From contig QKGS01000077.1 of assembly GCA_003250355.1 (NCBI GenBank), positions 1-64,000 on the forward strand: DNA of 64,000 nucleotides, in the 5' to 3' direction. How positions within the stretch are numbered: the stretch's first letter is position 1; the number at the start of each line of letters is the position of its first letter. Under the pieces are notes generated by a model. That model did not search any database and was not told the DNA's origin. It saw only the letters and a list, made by a program, of their open reading frames with translations. The position numbers and the translations under genes are program-made. Positions 39,041 through 48,324 of this stretch are shown piece by piece. Source of the stretch: Bacteroidota bacterium. Lineage in GTDB: Bacteria; Bacteroidota; Bacteroidia; Bacteroidales; SZUA-534.

Positions 39041-40180
39041 TTAACGTCTACGGCTTCCTCCGCTATTACCTCCCGAAGGTGCGGAATAACCCGACGACGA
39101 TCTGCTTGGCGATGAATAACTACTACGCGGTGCACTACTTGCAGGAGTTGAATAAGAACTCCTTCCAACTTTGTAATTACTATTTGAGTTTGAATTATAC
39201 GACTTATTTGTATCTCCCGACTTCTGATTTGTTACAGGTGCATTATTATAATTTTGCGACCTGTTGTAAGTAGTAGTTGAAGCCCCCGACGAACGTCTGT
39301 AACTTGGAGTATATCCTGAACGGGAATTTGTACCTGTACTTGGTGTTACACTAGTACTTTTATAAGTATTCCTTCCCGATTCGCTATTTGCATTAGCCTG
39401 ACGGGTATATACCGTACGACCTAACTGGGGAACTTTTACTTCCGGCACATTGTTAACTGTTCCACTTTTAGTAGTAGAACCTCCACCAATACTATTTCTA
39501 TATGTGGAAACTGCTTTATACTCAGGCGACACACCTGTATTGTTTACCCCACGACTGTGCCCGCCGGTAGTTCTGTGCCCCTTTTGTACTGTTGATACTG
39601 TATAAACCGGATAATGAACCGGATACGAATACCATGGATACCAGGAATAATGATGATAATAATGCGGATAATGCCAGTTGTAAGAGTACCATGAATCGTA
39701 ATACGGATATCCCCACCCGGAATAATAACCTAATCCCCAATACGATCCATAACCTGAATAACCATAATTAAAACGCCAGTTATAATCCCAATGCCTGTCT
39801 CTGTAACCTTCATAATACCCTTCGTTATATGCCTCTTCCACCTCTTCATCGGTAAAATATGTTCCCGAATAGTCATCAGAATGAAAACGACGTAATCTGT
39901 CGGCATATTCATAAGTATCATAATCAGTATTTTCTCCCTTTATACTGTCTGAAATATGCTTTAGCTCCTTATTAATATAAATAACCTCATCGTTCCTATC
40001 AGGAACCAACATGGGGCTCTCTCGCTTTTGTTCTTTCGAAACATTTACAACCTTTACCGGATTATCAGTTTCCGGATTATAATATATATCATCGGTATAA
40101 GCATACTCAAGTGTTCCACACGAATATCCCCACACCAAAACCGATGCTACTAATACCGATATTAAAAACCTTTGCTCCAT
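39041..40180 (-). CDS. Tyr/Gly/Ser-rich cell-surface protein
   Basis: 379 residues of strongly biased composition. The N-terminus is a signal or lipoprotein-type sequence with Cys near 21. Residues about 120-195 are rich in Tyr, Trp, His and Gly (YSWYPWYSYPVHYPVY), and from about 205 to the end the protein is Ser/Thr/Gly/Asn-rich with a terminal SGGSRRR. Such low complexity indicates an unfolded or fibrous surface protein. Relatives are present next to FadL-type genes in Bacteroides and are often misnamed vitellogenin. Function unknown. Confidence 0.8.
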   Translation of the reverse strand: MEQRFLISVLVASVLVWGYSCGTLEYAYTDDIYYNPETDNPVKVVNVSKEQKRESPMLVPDRNDEVIYINKELKHISDSIKGENTDYDTYEYADRLRRFHSDDYSGTYFTDEEVEEAYNEGYYEGYRDRHWDYNWRFNYGYSGYGSYWGLGYYSGWGYPYYDSWYSYNWHYPHYYHHYSWYPWYSYPVHYPVYTVSTVQKGHRTTGGHSRGVNNTGVSPEYKAVSTYRNSIGGGSTTKSGTVNNVPEVKVPQLGRTVYTRQANANSESGRNTYKSTSVTPSTGTNSRSGYTPSYRRSSGASTTTYNRSQNYNNAPVTNQKSGDTNKSYNSNSNSNYKVGRSSYSTPASSAPRSSYSSPSRSSSGYSAPSGGNSGGSRRR

Positions 40181-40382
40181 AATTTAAAAAATAAAAAATG
40201 AGATTAAATAAAGCCTCACTCATATAACTATACAAGCCGCAACTTAAATACCCCCTTTTTATGGTTTCTTAAATGAAATATATTGCTTTTATTTGCAAAA
40301 CTTTAAAAGCTGGTATGCATTTTCATGCAAATGAACCTTCTAACAGAGTAATAACAACAAATTTTATACCACAATATAAGAA

Positions 40383-41852
40383 ATGGGAAAATTTTTAACA
40401 AAAAGAGAAGAAGATTATTCGCAATGGTACAATGAGTTGGTTATAAAAGCCGACTTAGCTGAAAACTCTGCGGTTCGCGGATGTATGGTAATTAAACCTT
40501 ATGGTTATGCCATATGGGAAAAAATGCGCGATGCACTTGACAAAATGTTCAAAGACACTGGTCACGTAAATGCTTATTTTCCGTTATTTATCCCAAAATC
40601 GTTCTTTAGCAAGGAGGCCGACCACGTAGAAGGATTTGCAAAAGAGTGTGCTGTAGTAACCCATTACCGTTTAAAAAACGGCGAAAACGGCGGTATTGAA
40701 GTTGACCCCGATGCAAAACTCGAAGAAGAACTTATAGTACGCCCTACCTCTGAAACTATAATATGGAACACATACAAAAACTGGATACAATCATATCGCG
40801 ACCTTCCTATACTATGTAACCAATGGGCTAACGTAGTTCGATGGGAAATGCGCACTCGCCTGTTTTTACGTACTGCCGAATTCCTGTGGCAGGAAGGTCA
40901 TACTGCGCACGCTACTAAAGAAGAAGCTATTGCCGAAACCCGACAAATGATAAACGTATATGCCGATTTTGCGGAAAACTTCATGGCTATGCCTGTTATA
41001 AAAGGGCATAAAACAGCCAACGAACGTTTTGCAGGAGCATTAGACACTTTAACAATAGAAGCTCTAATGCAAGATGGCAAAGCCCTGCAATCGGGAACTT
41101 CTCACTTCTTAGGACAAAATTTTGCTAAAGCCTTCGATGTGAAATTTGCAACTAAAGAAGGAACTGAAGAATATGTGTGGGCTTCATCGTGGGGAGTTTC
41201 TACCCGTTTAATGGGAGCTTTGGTAATGGCTCACTCCGACGATAACGGACTTGTACTACCTCCAAAACTAGCACCTATCCAGGTTGTGATAGTTCCAATA
41301 TATAAAGGCGACGAGCAACTTGCTCTGGTTCGTGAAGCAGGTAACGCTATAATGGACGAATTGAAAGCTGCCGGAATATCTGTAAAGTTTGACGACCGCG
41401 ACACTCACAAACCGGGTTGGAAATTTGCCGAATACGAACTAAAAGGAGTACCTGTACGTATTGCTCTAGGTGCACGCGACCTGGAAAACGGCACTATGGA
41501 AATTGCCCGACGCGATACTCTTGAAAAGAATACTTATAAAAGAGAAGGTGTTACCGAAATAATTAAAAACTTACTAAACGATATTCAGAATAACATTTTC
41601 CAAAAAGCTTTAAAATATCGTAAAGAGCATACTTTTACAGCAAATAATATGGATGAATTTAAAGAACATATTGAAAAAGGCGGATTTGTTAATGCTCACT
41701 GGGACGGAACAACCGAAACCGAACTAAAAATAAAGGAAATGACCAAAGCTACCATTCGCTGTATACCTATTGGAAATACTCAAGAGAATGGAAAATGTAT
41801 ATTAACAGGAAAACCATCGAAAGAACGTGTACTATTTGCTAAGGCATATTAA
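40383..41852 (+). CDS. proS: Prolyl-tRNA synthetase (archaeal/eukaryote-type)
   Basis: 489 residues. [38 protein letters not shown] and [20 protein letters not shown] (motif 2 region) mark the class II enzyme of the shorter type without the editing insertion, followed by the anticodon-binding domain (VVIVPIYKG) and a C-terminal domain ending in a Tyr. It charges tRNA-Pro. Such archaeal-type ProRS is the usual form in Bacteroidota. The metF-like gene follows after 12 bases. Confidence 0.97.
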   Translation: MGKFLTKREEDYSQWYNELVIKADLAENSAVRGCMVIKPYGYAIWEKMRDALDKMFKDTGHVNAYFPLFIPKSFFSKEADHVEGFAKECAVVTHYRLKNGENGGIEVDPDAKLEEELIVRPTSETIIWNTYKNWIQSYRDLPILCNQWANVVRWEMRTRLFLRTAEFLWQEGHTAHATKEEAIAETRQMINVYADFAENFMAMPVIKGHKTANERFAGALDTLTIEALMQDGKALQSGTSHFLGQNFAKAFDVKFATKEGTEEYVWASSWGVSTRLMGALVMAHSDDNGLVLPPKLAPIQVVIVPIYKGDEQLALVREAGNAIMDELKAAGISVKFDDRDTHKPGWKFAEYELKGVPVRIALGARDLENGTMEIARRDTLEKNTYKREGVTEIIKNLLNDIQNNIFQKALKYRKEHTFTANNMDEFKEHIEKGGFVNAHWDGTTETELKIKEMTKATIRCIPIGNTQENGKCILTGKPSKERVLFAKAY

Positions 41853-41864
41853 AAAACAAATTAA

Positions 41865-42779
41865 ATGCTAAAAAACAAAATACTCAGCAAGGAGTCAGGT
41901 ATTATTTTGTATGGCCTTACGCCACCTAAAATAAATAACGACGAAGAAAAGATTCAATCTATTGCCGATAAACAAATAGAACGAATCGAAGATATTGGTA
42001 TCGACGGATTAGTACTATACGATATTCAGGATGAATCGTCGAGAAATAATACGCCAAGACCATTCCCTTATATGCAAACCCTTGCTCCCGATGAGTATAG
42101 CAATAGATACCTTACAAAACTAAACGTTCCAAAAATTATTTACAAAAGTGTAGGAAAACACAGCTCTTCGGAGTTCAAAACATGGTTAAACCAAAATTCA
42201 AGAACAATTGATTGCTCTGTGTTTGTAGGTTCTCCTTCGAAAAACCAAATACCTGCACTTTCACTTGCCGATGCTTACTCTGTTTATCAGGAAAGCAAAT
42301 CGGACATAATTCTTGGCGGTGTTACAATACCTGAACGACACTATAAAAAAGAAGATGAACACACCCGCTTATTCAATAAAATTGATAAAGGGTGTAACTT
42401 CTTTATTTCACAATGTGTGTATAACATTAACCATACAAAAGACTTTCTTTCCGACTATTACTATGGCTCTTTGAACAGAAACAGAGAGATGAAACCTGTT
42501 ATTTTTACACTTACCCCTTGCGGTTCGGTAAAAACAATGCAATTTATGGAATGGTTGGGCATAGATATTCCAAAATGGCTTAAAAACGACCTGAAACACT
42601 CTCATGACATTCTTACCAAATCAATTGACATATGTACGCTCATAGCTACTGAAATAGTTGATTACTGCAAAGAAAAAAATATTCCGTACGGATTCAATAT
42701 TGAAAGTGTAGCTATAAGAAAAGAAGAAATAAAGGCATCAATTGAGCTTGTAACAACAGTTAAAACAATAATGCAGTAA
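41865..42779 (+). CDS. Methylenetetrahydrofolate reductase-like protein
   Basis: 304 residues, TIM-barrel. The distribution of conserved blocks (YGLTPPKINNDEEK, then DGLVLYDIQDES, ILGGVTIPERH and FFISQCVYN) resembles the MetF family, and Gln-Cys-Val-Tyr in the flavin-contact strand is similar to MetF's Gln-containing segment. But the usual first motif (FEFFPPK) is not present and overall similarity is low. It may be a non-canonical reductase or a relative with another folate-related role. It may be co-transcribed with proS, which is 12 bases upstream. Confidence 0.6.
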   Translation: MLKNKILSKESGIILYGLTPPKINNDEEKIQSIADKQIERIEDIGIDGLVLYDIQDESSRNNTPRPFPYMQTLAPDEYSNRYLTKLNVPKIIYKSVGKHSSSEFKTWLNQNSRTIDCSVFVGSPSKNQIPALSLADAYSVYQESKSDIILGGVTIPERHYKKEDEHTRLFNKIDKGCNFFISQCVYNINHTKDFLSDYYYGSLNRNREMKPVIFTLTPCGSVKTMQFMEWLGIDIPKWLKNDLKHSHDILTKSIDICTLIATEIVDYCKEKNIPYGFNIESVAIRKEEIKASIELVTTVKTIMQ

Positions 42780-42863
42780 ATAACTCATTACAAAATATTT
42801 GAAATAATATTTCCTGAATAAGTATTTTTATTTGTACTTTGTGGTGTTATAAAACAACACAAT

Positions 42864-43496
42864 ATGAAGACAAGAAAAGTTCTATTTCTACTAATACTAC
42901 CTTTTGTTGCAGAATTCATTATTGCCTGCTGCAATTGCAATCTCGATACACAATACGGCTATTTCTCAAACTGTAATATTAACATTAGCGAACTCGACAA
43001 TAGTGGAGAAAAAGCAGTAGTAACAACTTCAAATACTATACCAAAAGAAGCTTTTGGTATACGTATTTCAATAGACAGGGTTGATAATACTTGTTATTTT
43101 AATAGTACACCTTCCTTTTTATACTCGGCTTTTGCCACTTCGTGCGACTGCCCTCCAGAATTTGAATATTTAGCTAAAGACAGCATTGTTGATATTGAAA
43201 TAATAACTACAAACAGCTACAATACTATTGTAAATGGTGTGAGTACAAGCCACAATGCCGGCTCTGATATCTCAAAATTCTTTTATGCTTACAGCAATTA
43301 CGAATATATTGAAATAAGCAAGTATATAAAAAACATGAACTATGGAATTAAAAACAATATTATAGAACAATATACCTTCGACCTGCTTCTAATGTCGCCA
43401 CCTGAAGTTACCTCACAACACCAATTTATTGTTAATATTGAATTATCTGACGGCAGAGTTTTAAGCGAACAAACAAACTTAATTACACTACAATAA
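42864..43496 (+). CDS. Probable lipoprotein of unknown function
   Basis: 210 residues. The N-terminal hydrophobic stretch ends in a cysteine cluster (FIIACCNCN), consistent with a lipoprotein signal, with the first Cys after Ala as the likely modified residue. The mature part is predicted to be strand-rich and contains more Cys (NTCYF, TSCDCPPE). The stop TAA overlaps the next ATG by one base (TAATG), so it is translationally coupled to the barrel-like protein. No family was recognised with confidence. Confidence 0.7.
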   Translation: MKTRKVLFLLILPFVAEFIIACCNCNLDTQYGYFSNCNINISELDNSGEKAVVTTSNTIPKEAFGIRISIDRVDNTCYFNSTPSFLYSAFATSCDCPPEFEYLAKDSIVDIEIITTNSYNTIVNGVSTSHNAGSDISKFFYAYSNYEYIEISKYIKNMNYGIKNNIIEQYTFDLLLMSPPEVTSQHQFIVNIELSDGRVLSEQTNLITLQ

Positions 43497-44290
43497 TGAA
43501 GAAGTTTTTAATAATAATAGCAATATTAATATTGTATTCGGCTTCTTTTGCACAAGAGAACCAACGAACTTATTCTGAATGGTATTACAAACCATCGGTA
43601 GGTATTAATATTCCTGCATCAAATATGCTATCAGGAGAAATAACCGACAACTTAATTGGTTACGACGATAACTCTGTTTACTGGCAGTTTATTTCAGCCA
43701 ATTATTTCTTTTCACCCAAATGGGGTATTGAATTTGCATTTCAGGCAAACACATCATCACGGTTTTCAAAAAAAATAGATCAGCTAAATAATGAATTAAA
43801 CAATGAATTTGGCAACAAAAATTACATCAACACCAATACAGGCACAAGATACGACCGATTTAATATTATAGGTGGTAATATTGAAAAAGGTTTTCTAGGA
43901 GTTGTTTATCGTTATGAAACACCAAAAATTGTGATTCTTCCTAAAATGTTAATTGGAGTAACCTCATTCCATTCAACATACGGAATTATATATTTGAAAG
44001 AGAAGAATACTAACAACATATCGCAACTGTCGTACGACCCCAAAACATATACCAACAATTACTTTACATTAGCCCCCTCACTAACATTCGGATACAGATT
44101 GTCGGAGAGAATACTGGCTAATATTGATTTTACCTATTCATTCTATCAAACCAATATTGAATACACAAAAGAACACACCAACCTGTTTACACAAAATAAA
44201 ACAACTGAAAATATAAGCTACAAAAAAGGCATTAGTACAATATCGGTAGGTGCAGGAATAATTATTGAGCTTAGAAAAGTTTATTATTAA
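43496..44290 (+). CDS. Probable outer-membrane beta-barrel protein
   Basis: 264 residues with a signal peptide ending near SFAQE. The mature sequence is made of alternating polar/hydrophobic strands with aromatic residues at their ends (YWQFISANYFFSPKWGIEFAF, ISVGAGIIIELRKVYY), as in outer-membrane porin-like barrels. It is coupled to the preceding lipoprotein by TAATG. The pair probably forms an envelope complex. No specific family was recognised. Confidence 0.7.
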   Translation: MKKFLIIIAILILYSASFAQENQRTYSEWYYKPSVGINIPASNMLSGEITDNLIGYDDNSVYWQFISANYFFSPKWGIEFAFQANTSSRFSKKIDQLNNELNNEFGNKNYINTNTGTRYDRFNIIGGNIEKGFLGVVYRYETPKIVILPKMLIGVTSFHSTYGIIYLKEKNTNNISQLSYDPKTYTNNYFTLAPSLTFGYRLSERILANIDFTYSFYQTNIEYTKEHTNLFTQNKTTENISYKKGISTISVGAGIIIELRKVYY

Positions 44291-44455
44291 CGTGAGTTCG
44301 ATTTAAATAATTGCTCAATGTATTGATATTCTAACCTTTGTAATTATCACTTTTAGTATCAAGCCTGCCTGACGGCTAGGTAGTTACATTGTATCAAGTA
44401 TCAATACTTATGTAGTTTTTTTCTTAAATATACTTTTGAATAAAAGAGTCAAATT

Positions 44456-45085
44456 ATGAAACATGAATGGAAAAAAAGCGAAAAGCAATTCTATCTACCT
44501 AAAAATAAGCCTGAATTGATAAATGTTCCGAAATTTAAGTTTTACACAATTGAGGGAAAAGGAAATCCGAATAATGACTCTTTCGCTGAATATATTGGCG
44601 TTTTATATTCTTTATCCTATGGCATAAAAATGAGTCCCAAAAAAGGAATTGAACCAAAAGGGTATTTTGATTATACTGTTTATCCTCTTGAAGGAATATG
44701 GGATATAAGTGAAAAGGCTAAGAAATCATACAATGGAACAATCAATAAAGACGACCTCATATTCAAGTTAATGATACGCCAACCTGATTTTGTAGAGAAT
44801 GATTTTGCATTGCAAATACTTGAACATACAAAAAAGAAAAAACCACATGATTTATTAGATAAAGTTAATTTTGAAGAAATTATAGAAGGAGATTGTGTTC
44901 AGATGTTGCATTTAGGAAGTTATGACAATGAACCTGAGAGCTTTAAACTTATGGATAAATTCGCAGATAACTATAATTACAAACGAAAAACAATGACACA
45001 TAAAGAAATCTACCTTAGTGATGCAAGAAAAGTATCGCCCGACAAATTAAAAACTGTTTTAAGATTTAATATAGAGGAAAAATAA
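44456..45085 (+). CDS. GyrI-like small-molecule-binding domain protein
   Basis: 209 residues without a DNA-binding part. LINVPKFKFYTIEGKGNPN at the start and the paired SHS2-type repeats, ending GDCVQMLHLGSYDNEPESF, resemble the GyrI-like/SOUL-type regulatory domain (SHS2 fold) found alone or fused to regulators. Such stand-alone proteins bind or hydrolyse small hydrophobic compounds. The function here is unknown. Single gene between a barrel protein and the convergent ydcF-like gene. Confidence 0.75.
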   Translation: MKHEWKKSEKQFYLPKNKPELINVPKFKFYTIEGKGNPNNDSFAEYIGVLYSLSYGIKMSPKKGIEPKGYFDYTVYPLEGIWDISEKAKKSYNGTINKDDLIFKLMIRQPDFVENDFALQILEHTKKKKPHDLLDKVNFEEIIEGDCVQMLHLGSYDNEPESFKLMDKFADNYNYKRKTMTHKEIYLSDARKVSPDKLKTVLRFNIEEK

Positions 45086-45148
45086 GCTTAAAAGAATATT
45101 TGAGGTTTATGAGTCAATATTGTTGTGAAATTACAAACACTATATTCT

Positions 45149-45871
45149 TCATATCCAACCTTTCAGCTTATAATAAGCTAAAGCAATATACTCGCGACAC
45201 ACAATTATTTGATACTTCATATGATTCCAAAATTGATACCTTAAATTCAAATTTTCCCCTACATTGGGAATTGCTTTATTCCCACCTACATCACTGCTTT
45301 TAAATTCAAGTTCTGATTCCAAAGCTTTTTCAAATGCAGCACTACCATATATTTTCGTATAACCAACCTTTGCAAAGGTTTTTACAGCACGCTTTGTATG
45401 CTCAGGCGACGTAATAATATATACCGATGAATAACCTGTAATTTTTTTAATATTTATAGCCTGCATTCTTGTATTTGTCCCTTCGGGCTCTAATATTATC
45501 CTTGTTGAATCAATACCCCTCCACACAAGTTCATACTTCATTAAATTAACCGAACTTAATGAATCATAAATATTTCCCGGTAAGGCAATAATAACTTTAG
45601 AACTATCGAACTTCACTGCCTCCTGATAAGCTCTGTACGTTCGCATTAAACCCGACTCGCTAGGAATACCGCCACCGCCAAGTACTATAATATAATCGGG
45701 TTTACCACTCCATCCGGTTGTAACATTACCTAAATTGTAATACATCCAAAATGGTGCAGCAGTAAAGCTCAGAATTACAAACAAAGTAAAAAGAACTCCT
45801 AAAAAAGCAAATACAGGTATTAGCACTTTCTGCAAAATCGTTTTAAATACAGCAATTATATTTATTCTCAT
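45149..45871 (-). CDS. YdcF/SanA-type DUF218 membrane protein
   Basis: 240 residues. One membrane span at about 15-45, then the DUF218 fold: YIIVLGGGGIPSESGLMRTY, IIALPGNIYDSL, LEPEGTNTRMQA and SVYIITSPEHTKRA are its conserved blocks with the Gly-rich loop and acidic residues. Proteins of this group are linked to envelope barrier or peptidoglycan precursor functions, but the reaction is unclear. It is convergent with the GyrI-like gene. Confidence 0.85.
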   Translation of the reverse strand: MRINIIAVFKTILQKVLIPVFAFLGVLFTLFVILSFTAAPFWMYYNLGNVTTGWSGKPDYIIVLGGGGIPSESGLMRTYRAYQEAVKFDSSKVIIALPGNIYDSLSSVNLMKYELVWRGIDSTRIILEPEGTNTRMQAINIKKITGYSSVYIITSPEHTKRAVKTFAKVGYTKIYGSAAFEKALESELEFKSSDVGGNKAIPNVGENLNLRYQFWNHMKYQIIVCREYIALAYYKLKGWI

Positions 45872-45887
45872 ATGTAAAAATCTGTTT

Positions 45888-45895
45888 TATCTTTG
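45888..45895 (+). promoter_or_regulatory. -7 box of proC
   Basis: TATCTTTG fits the -7 consensus TAnnTTTG and lies 22 bases before the proC start codon. No clear -33 element is seen. Confidence 0.4.
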
Positions 45896-45917
45896 CAGTC
45901 AAATTTAACAGAAAGAA

Positions 45918-46703
45918 ATGGGAAACAAAAGAATTGCCGTAATTGGCACCGGAAATTTAGGACTAAGCATAGTAAAAGGTCTGTTAACAAAAATTGATGG
46001 TCGATTTATAACTGCTACCGACAAAGACACTTCACGAATTGCATACCTTAAAGAACAAGGTGTAAATATAACATCAAACAATGAAGAGGCTATAAATAAC
46101 AGTGATATAATCCTTTTTGCTGTAAAACCATGGATAATATTGCCTTTACTTGAATCGCTAAAAAATAGCTTTACACATAATCATGTTATTGCATCGCTTG
46201 CAGCTAGTGTGCCCTTAGATGAACTTGAAAAAAGCGTTGCGCCGTTTACAAATATTGTACGAGTAATGCCCAATGTTGCTGCCGCAGTTGCGGAATCGGC
46301 ATCATGCATTAGTAAAAACAATGCTTCTGAAGAATCATTACAAGCAGTTGTTTCTGTATTCAATTTGGTTGGAACATCTTATGTAATTGAAGAAAAGCTT
46401 ATGGGAGCAGCAACAGTAGTAGGAGGCTGTGGAACTGCTTTTGTTCTCCGTTTTATTAGGGCTATGGCTCAGGCCGGTGTTCAAATAGGGTTCGATGCAC
46501 AAACTGCAACCAATATAGCCACACAAACAGTAAAAGGGGCTGCAAATATGCTTTCAGAAGCAGGAATACACCCCGAAGCTATGGTAGATACTGTTACTAC
46601 TCCGGGTGGAATTACCATTACGGCATTAAACGAAATGGAGAATAATGGGTTTAGTTCTGCAATTATTCAAGGAATGCTTAAGGCAAACGACAAAATTAAA
46701 TAA
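45918..46703 (+). CDS. proC: Pyrroline-5-carboxylate reductase
   Basis: 261 residues, normal length. IAVIGTGNLGLSIVKGLL is the NAD(P)H site and the C-terminal VDTVTTPGGITITALNEMEN block is the family signature. It makes proline from pyrroline-5-carboxylate. proAB are not in the window. It is a single gene whose stop is followed by a promoter and the two tRNA-Lys genes. Confidence 0.97.
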   Translation: MGNKRIAVIGTGNLGLSIVKGLLTKIDGRFITATDKDTSRIAYLKEQGVNITSNNEEAINNSDIILFAVKPWIILPLLESLKNSFTHNHVIASLAASVPLDELEKSVAPFTNIVRVMPNVAAAVAESASCISKNNASEESLQAVVSVFNLVGTSYVIEEKLMGAATVVGGCGTAFVLRFIRAMAQAGVQIGFDAQTATNIATQTVKGAANMLSEAGIHPEAMVDTVTTPGGITITALNEMENNGFSSAIIQGMLKANDKIK

Positions 46704-46774
46704 CAACTAACCTTATAGTTACTAAGCTATTACAAATAGACTACAAAACTTATTTCAAAAAAAGGCTTTTTAGG

Positions 46775-46805
46775 TTTGGAATTTTAATTTAAGTCCGTAT
46801 ATTTG
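46775..46805 (+). promoter_or_regulatory. Promoter before the tRNA-Lys genes
   Basis: TTTG at 46775-46778 and TATATTTG at 46798-46805, 19 bases apart, match the Bacteroidota -33/-7 consensus. Transcription should start near 46812 and reach the tRNA genes about 160 bases downstream. Confidence 0.6.
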
Positions 46806-46812
46806 CAACGCT

Positions 46813-46894
46813 TTTTCAGGGAGGCATTAATACAAAAAACTAGCTGTTATAGTTTATCGTTAGCCTAGCAACAATAAGCCCTGAAAAAACAAAG
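46813..46894 (+). other. Long inverted repeat in the tRNA leader
   Basis: TTTTTCAGGG (from about 46813) pairs with CCCTGAAAAA about 60 bases later, and AGGC/GCCT just inside can extend the structure. It directly follows the tRNA promoter, so it would be the 5' end of the precursor RNA. No terminator T-run follows on the plus strand. It might be a small RNA or a processing element. Confidence 0.4.
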
Positions 46895-46970
46895 TTCTTT
46901 ATTTGAAATATTTATTTCACTAAATATTCCAGCAGTTCGTTCCGGTTATTTCGGATTTTGAACATAAAAT

Positions 46971-47043
46971 GATTCAGTAGCTCAGCTGGTAGAGCACATC
47001 CCTTTTAAGGATGGGGTCCTGGGTTCGAGCCCCAGCTGAATCA
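46971..47043 (+). tRNA. tRNA-Lys (anticodon TTT)
   Basis: 73 bases with complete cloverleaf: acceptor GATTCAG/CTGAATC, D arm CTCAGCTGGTAGAG, anticodon loop CTTTTAA giving anticodon TTT, T arm GGTTCGAGCC. CCA is not encoded. The second copy follows 38 bases later. Confidence 0.96.
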
Positions 47044-47081
47044 CACGTTCTCAAAATATTTGATTTTAAACAAAAATCAAC

Positions 47082-47154
47082 GATTCAGTAGCTCAGCTGG
47101 TAGAGCACATCCCTTTTAAGGATGGGGTCCTGGGTTCGAGCCCCAGCTGAATCA
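47082..47154 (+). tRNA. tRNA-Lys (anticodon TTT), second copy
   Basis: Identical in all 73 bases to the copy at 46971. Acceptor GATTCAG/CTGAATC, anticodon TTT. It is followed by a terminator hairpin, so both copies probably come from one transcript. Confidence 0.96.
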
Positions 47155-47156
47155 CA

Positions 47157-47186
47157 AAAGCTATCTCTTATTGAGGTAGCTTTTTT
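47157..47186 (+). terminator. Terminator of the tRNA-Lys transcript
   Basis: AAAGCTATCTC and GAGGTAGCTTT pair across a short loop and end in six T. It begins 3 bases after the second tRNA. Confidence 0.85.
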
Positions 47187-47224
47187 CGTTTATACATATC
47201 TGATATTGACTAAAACTACACTAA

Positions 47225-47866
47225 CTAATTTACAGTACTTATAGTTGTAACACTATTATTATGAATTATATGCAGCAACTGATCGTCGAGATACTGGTTT
47301 TCAAAATCGCTCAACATATCGCGCAGCATAAAAAGTGTAAAACCTTTGGTAAATAAAACCATCTGCCCTAACCTTTTTCCTCCTATCATAACCGGAATAA
47401 CAAATGCTTTGCGCCTTTCTGGCAAATCTATTATTTGAATATCGTAATATTCTTTCTTAACTATTGAGTCAATATCAAAATCGATATTCATATATAACGG
47501 CTCTGCCCCACTGAATTTAAAATATCCCCCTCTAATATCGAGTGCCGGAAATTTAAAGAAATCAATAAGTAAGTATGCTACATCGTCCTGAAAAGCTTCA
47601 ACACTTTGATATTCACGCAAAGCTACCTTATTTTTTATTGTATCGAACCTATATGTTAATTCAAAAGGGATGCGCAACAATATCCACACATATCCTCCGG
47701 TTAACACCCCACATATAATGCCTAAAAATAAAAAAGGTACTTTCCACGAGAAACTCTCAATGAAGCTAAACCCAACATACCACCATACCGATAGTTCAAG
47801 TAATCCGGCTAAAAAGGCTGCACCAGCAAGAATTATTTTATATATTGAATTATATGTTGAAACCAT
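47225..47866 (-). CDS. Membrane protein of unknown function
   Basis: 213 residues. Two hydrophobic segments at about 8-30 and 40-62 anchor it, followed by a soluble domain of about 145 residues (ALREYQSVEAFQDDVAYLLI, then IPVMIGGKRLGQMVLFTKGF). No family was recognised. It is the first gene downstream of the cobalamin riboswitch, but a terminator lies between them, so it may not be controlled by it. Confidence 0.65.
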   Translation of the reverse strand: MVSTYNSIYKIILAGAAFLAGLLELSVWWYVGFSFIESFSWKVPFLFLGIICGVLTGGYVWILLRIPFELTYRFDTIKNKVALREYQSVEAFQDDVAYLLIDFFKFPALDIRGGYFKFSGAEPLYMNIDFDIDSIVKKEYYDIQIIDLPERRKAFVIPVMIGGKRLGQMVLFTKGFTLFMLRDMLSDFENQYLDDQLLHIIHNNSVTTISTVN

Positions 47867-47946
47867 AATATATTTTTATAAGAAGTAGCAAATCAGTATT
47901 TACATAAAGTTAAGAATTAACCTACTTATTTCCGAACAACGAGTAT

Positions 47947-47982
47947 GAAAAAAGGGATGAAAACTTTCGTTATCACCCCTTA
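47947..47982 (-). terminator. Terminator downstream of the cobalamin riboswitch
   Basis: On the minus strand AAGGGGTGATA and TCATCCCTT pair around an 11-base loop and run into six T. It lies about 150 bases after the riboswitch core and 80 bases before the next start codon. Confidence 0.7.
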
Positions 47983-48079
47983 AAGTCACCGTCAAAAAAC
48001 AAAAATATCATTAAACTACTTCTTCATAATTGAAGTATAAGTCATTTTAAAAATATGTCGGGAAACTTTAAGTGATGGA

Positions 48080-48318
48080 TTCTGCCAATAATGCATAACC
48101 TGTCGCTTCTATCCCGAAAGCATAGCTTATAACACTTTGGCAGGTCTTCTGACTTACCCGGTTCTCAACTCCTTCCCGCCAACAAGTGTCGGCAGTGGTT
48201 TTTTTATTGAAAACACAATACTTTTTATCAGTATCGGGATTACAGCAGCGGGAACTGTTGCCGATTCTCACGGCATTCCCTCTTAGTCCTTTCCGCAAAA
48301 ACGGACTGGAAACCAAAT
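48080..48318 (-). ncRNA. Cobalamin riboswitch
   Basis: Minus-strand RNA with the conserved blocks in order: AAGAGGGAATGCCGTGAGAA (48269-48284 and upstream), ACAGTTCCCGCTGCTGTAA in the core, a CCACTG/CCGACA segment like the B12 box, and GTAAGTCAGAAGACCTGCC at the 3' end (48139 up to about 48157). CTGCCAA and TTGGCAG further downstream can pair as an expression platform. It binds adenosyl- or methylcobalamin. There is no recognisable gene directly downstream: 47985-48080 holds only frames of about 10 codons before a terminator. Confidence 0.85.
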
Positions 48319-48324
48319 GCAATT

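Noticed and set aside
45100-45303. 67-codon plus-strand frame
   Set aside because: Overlaps the end of the YdcF-type gene on the other strand and has no recognisable product.
48068-48322. 84-codon minus-strand frame with Cys residues
   Set aside because: It coincides with the cobalamin riboswitch; the conserved RNA blocks explain the sequence.
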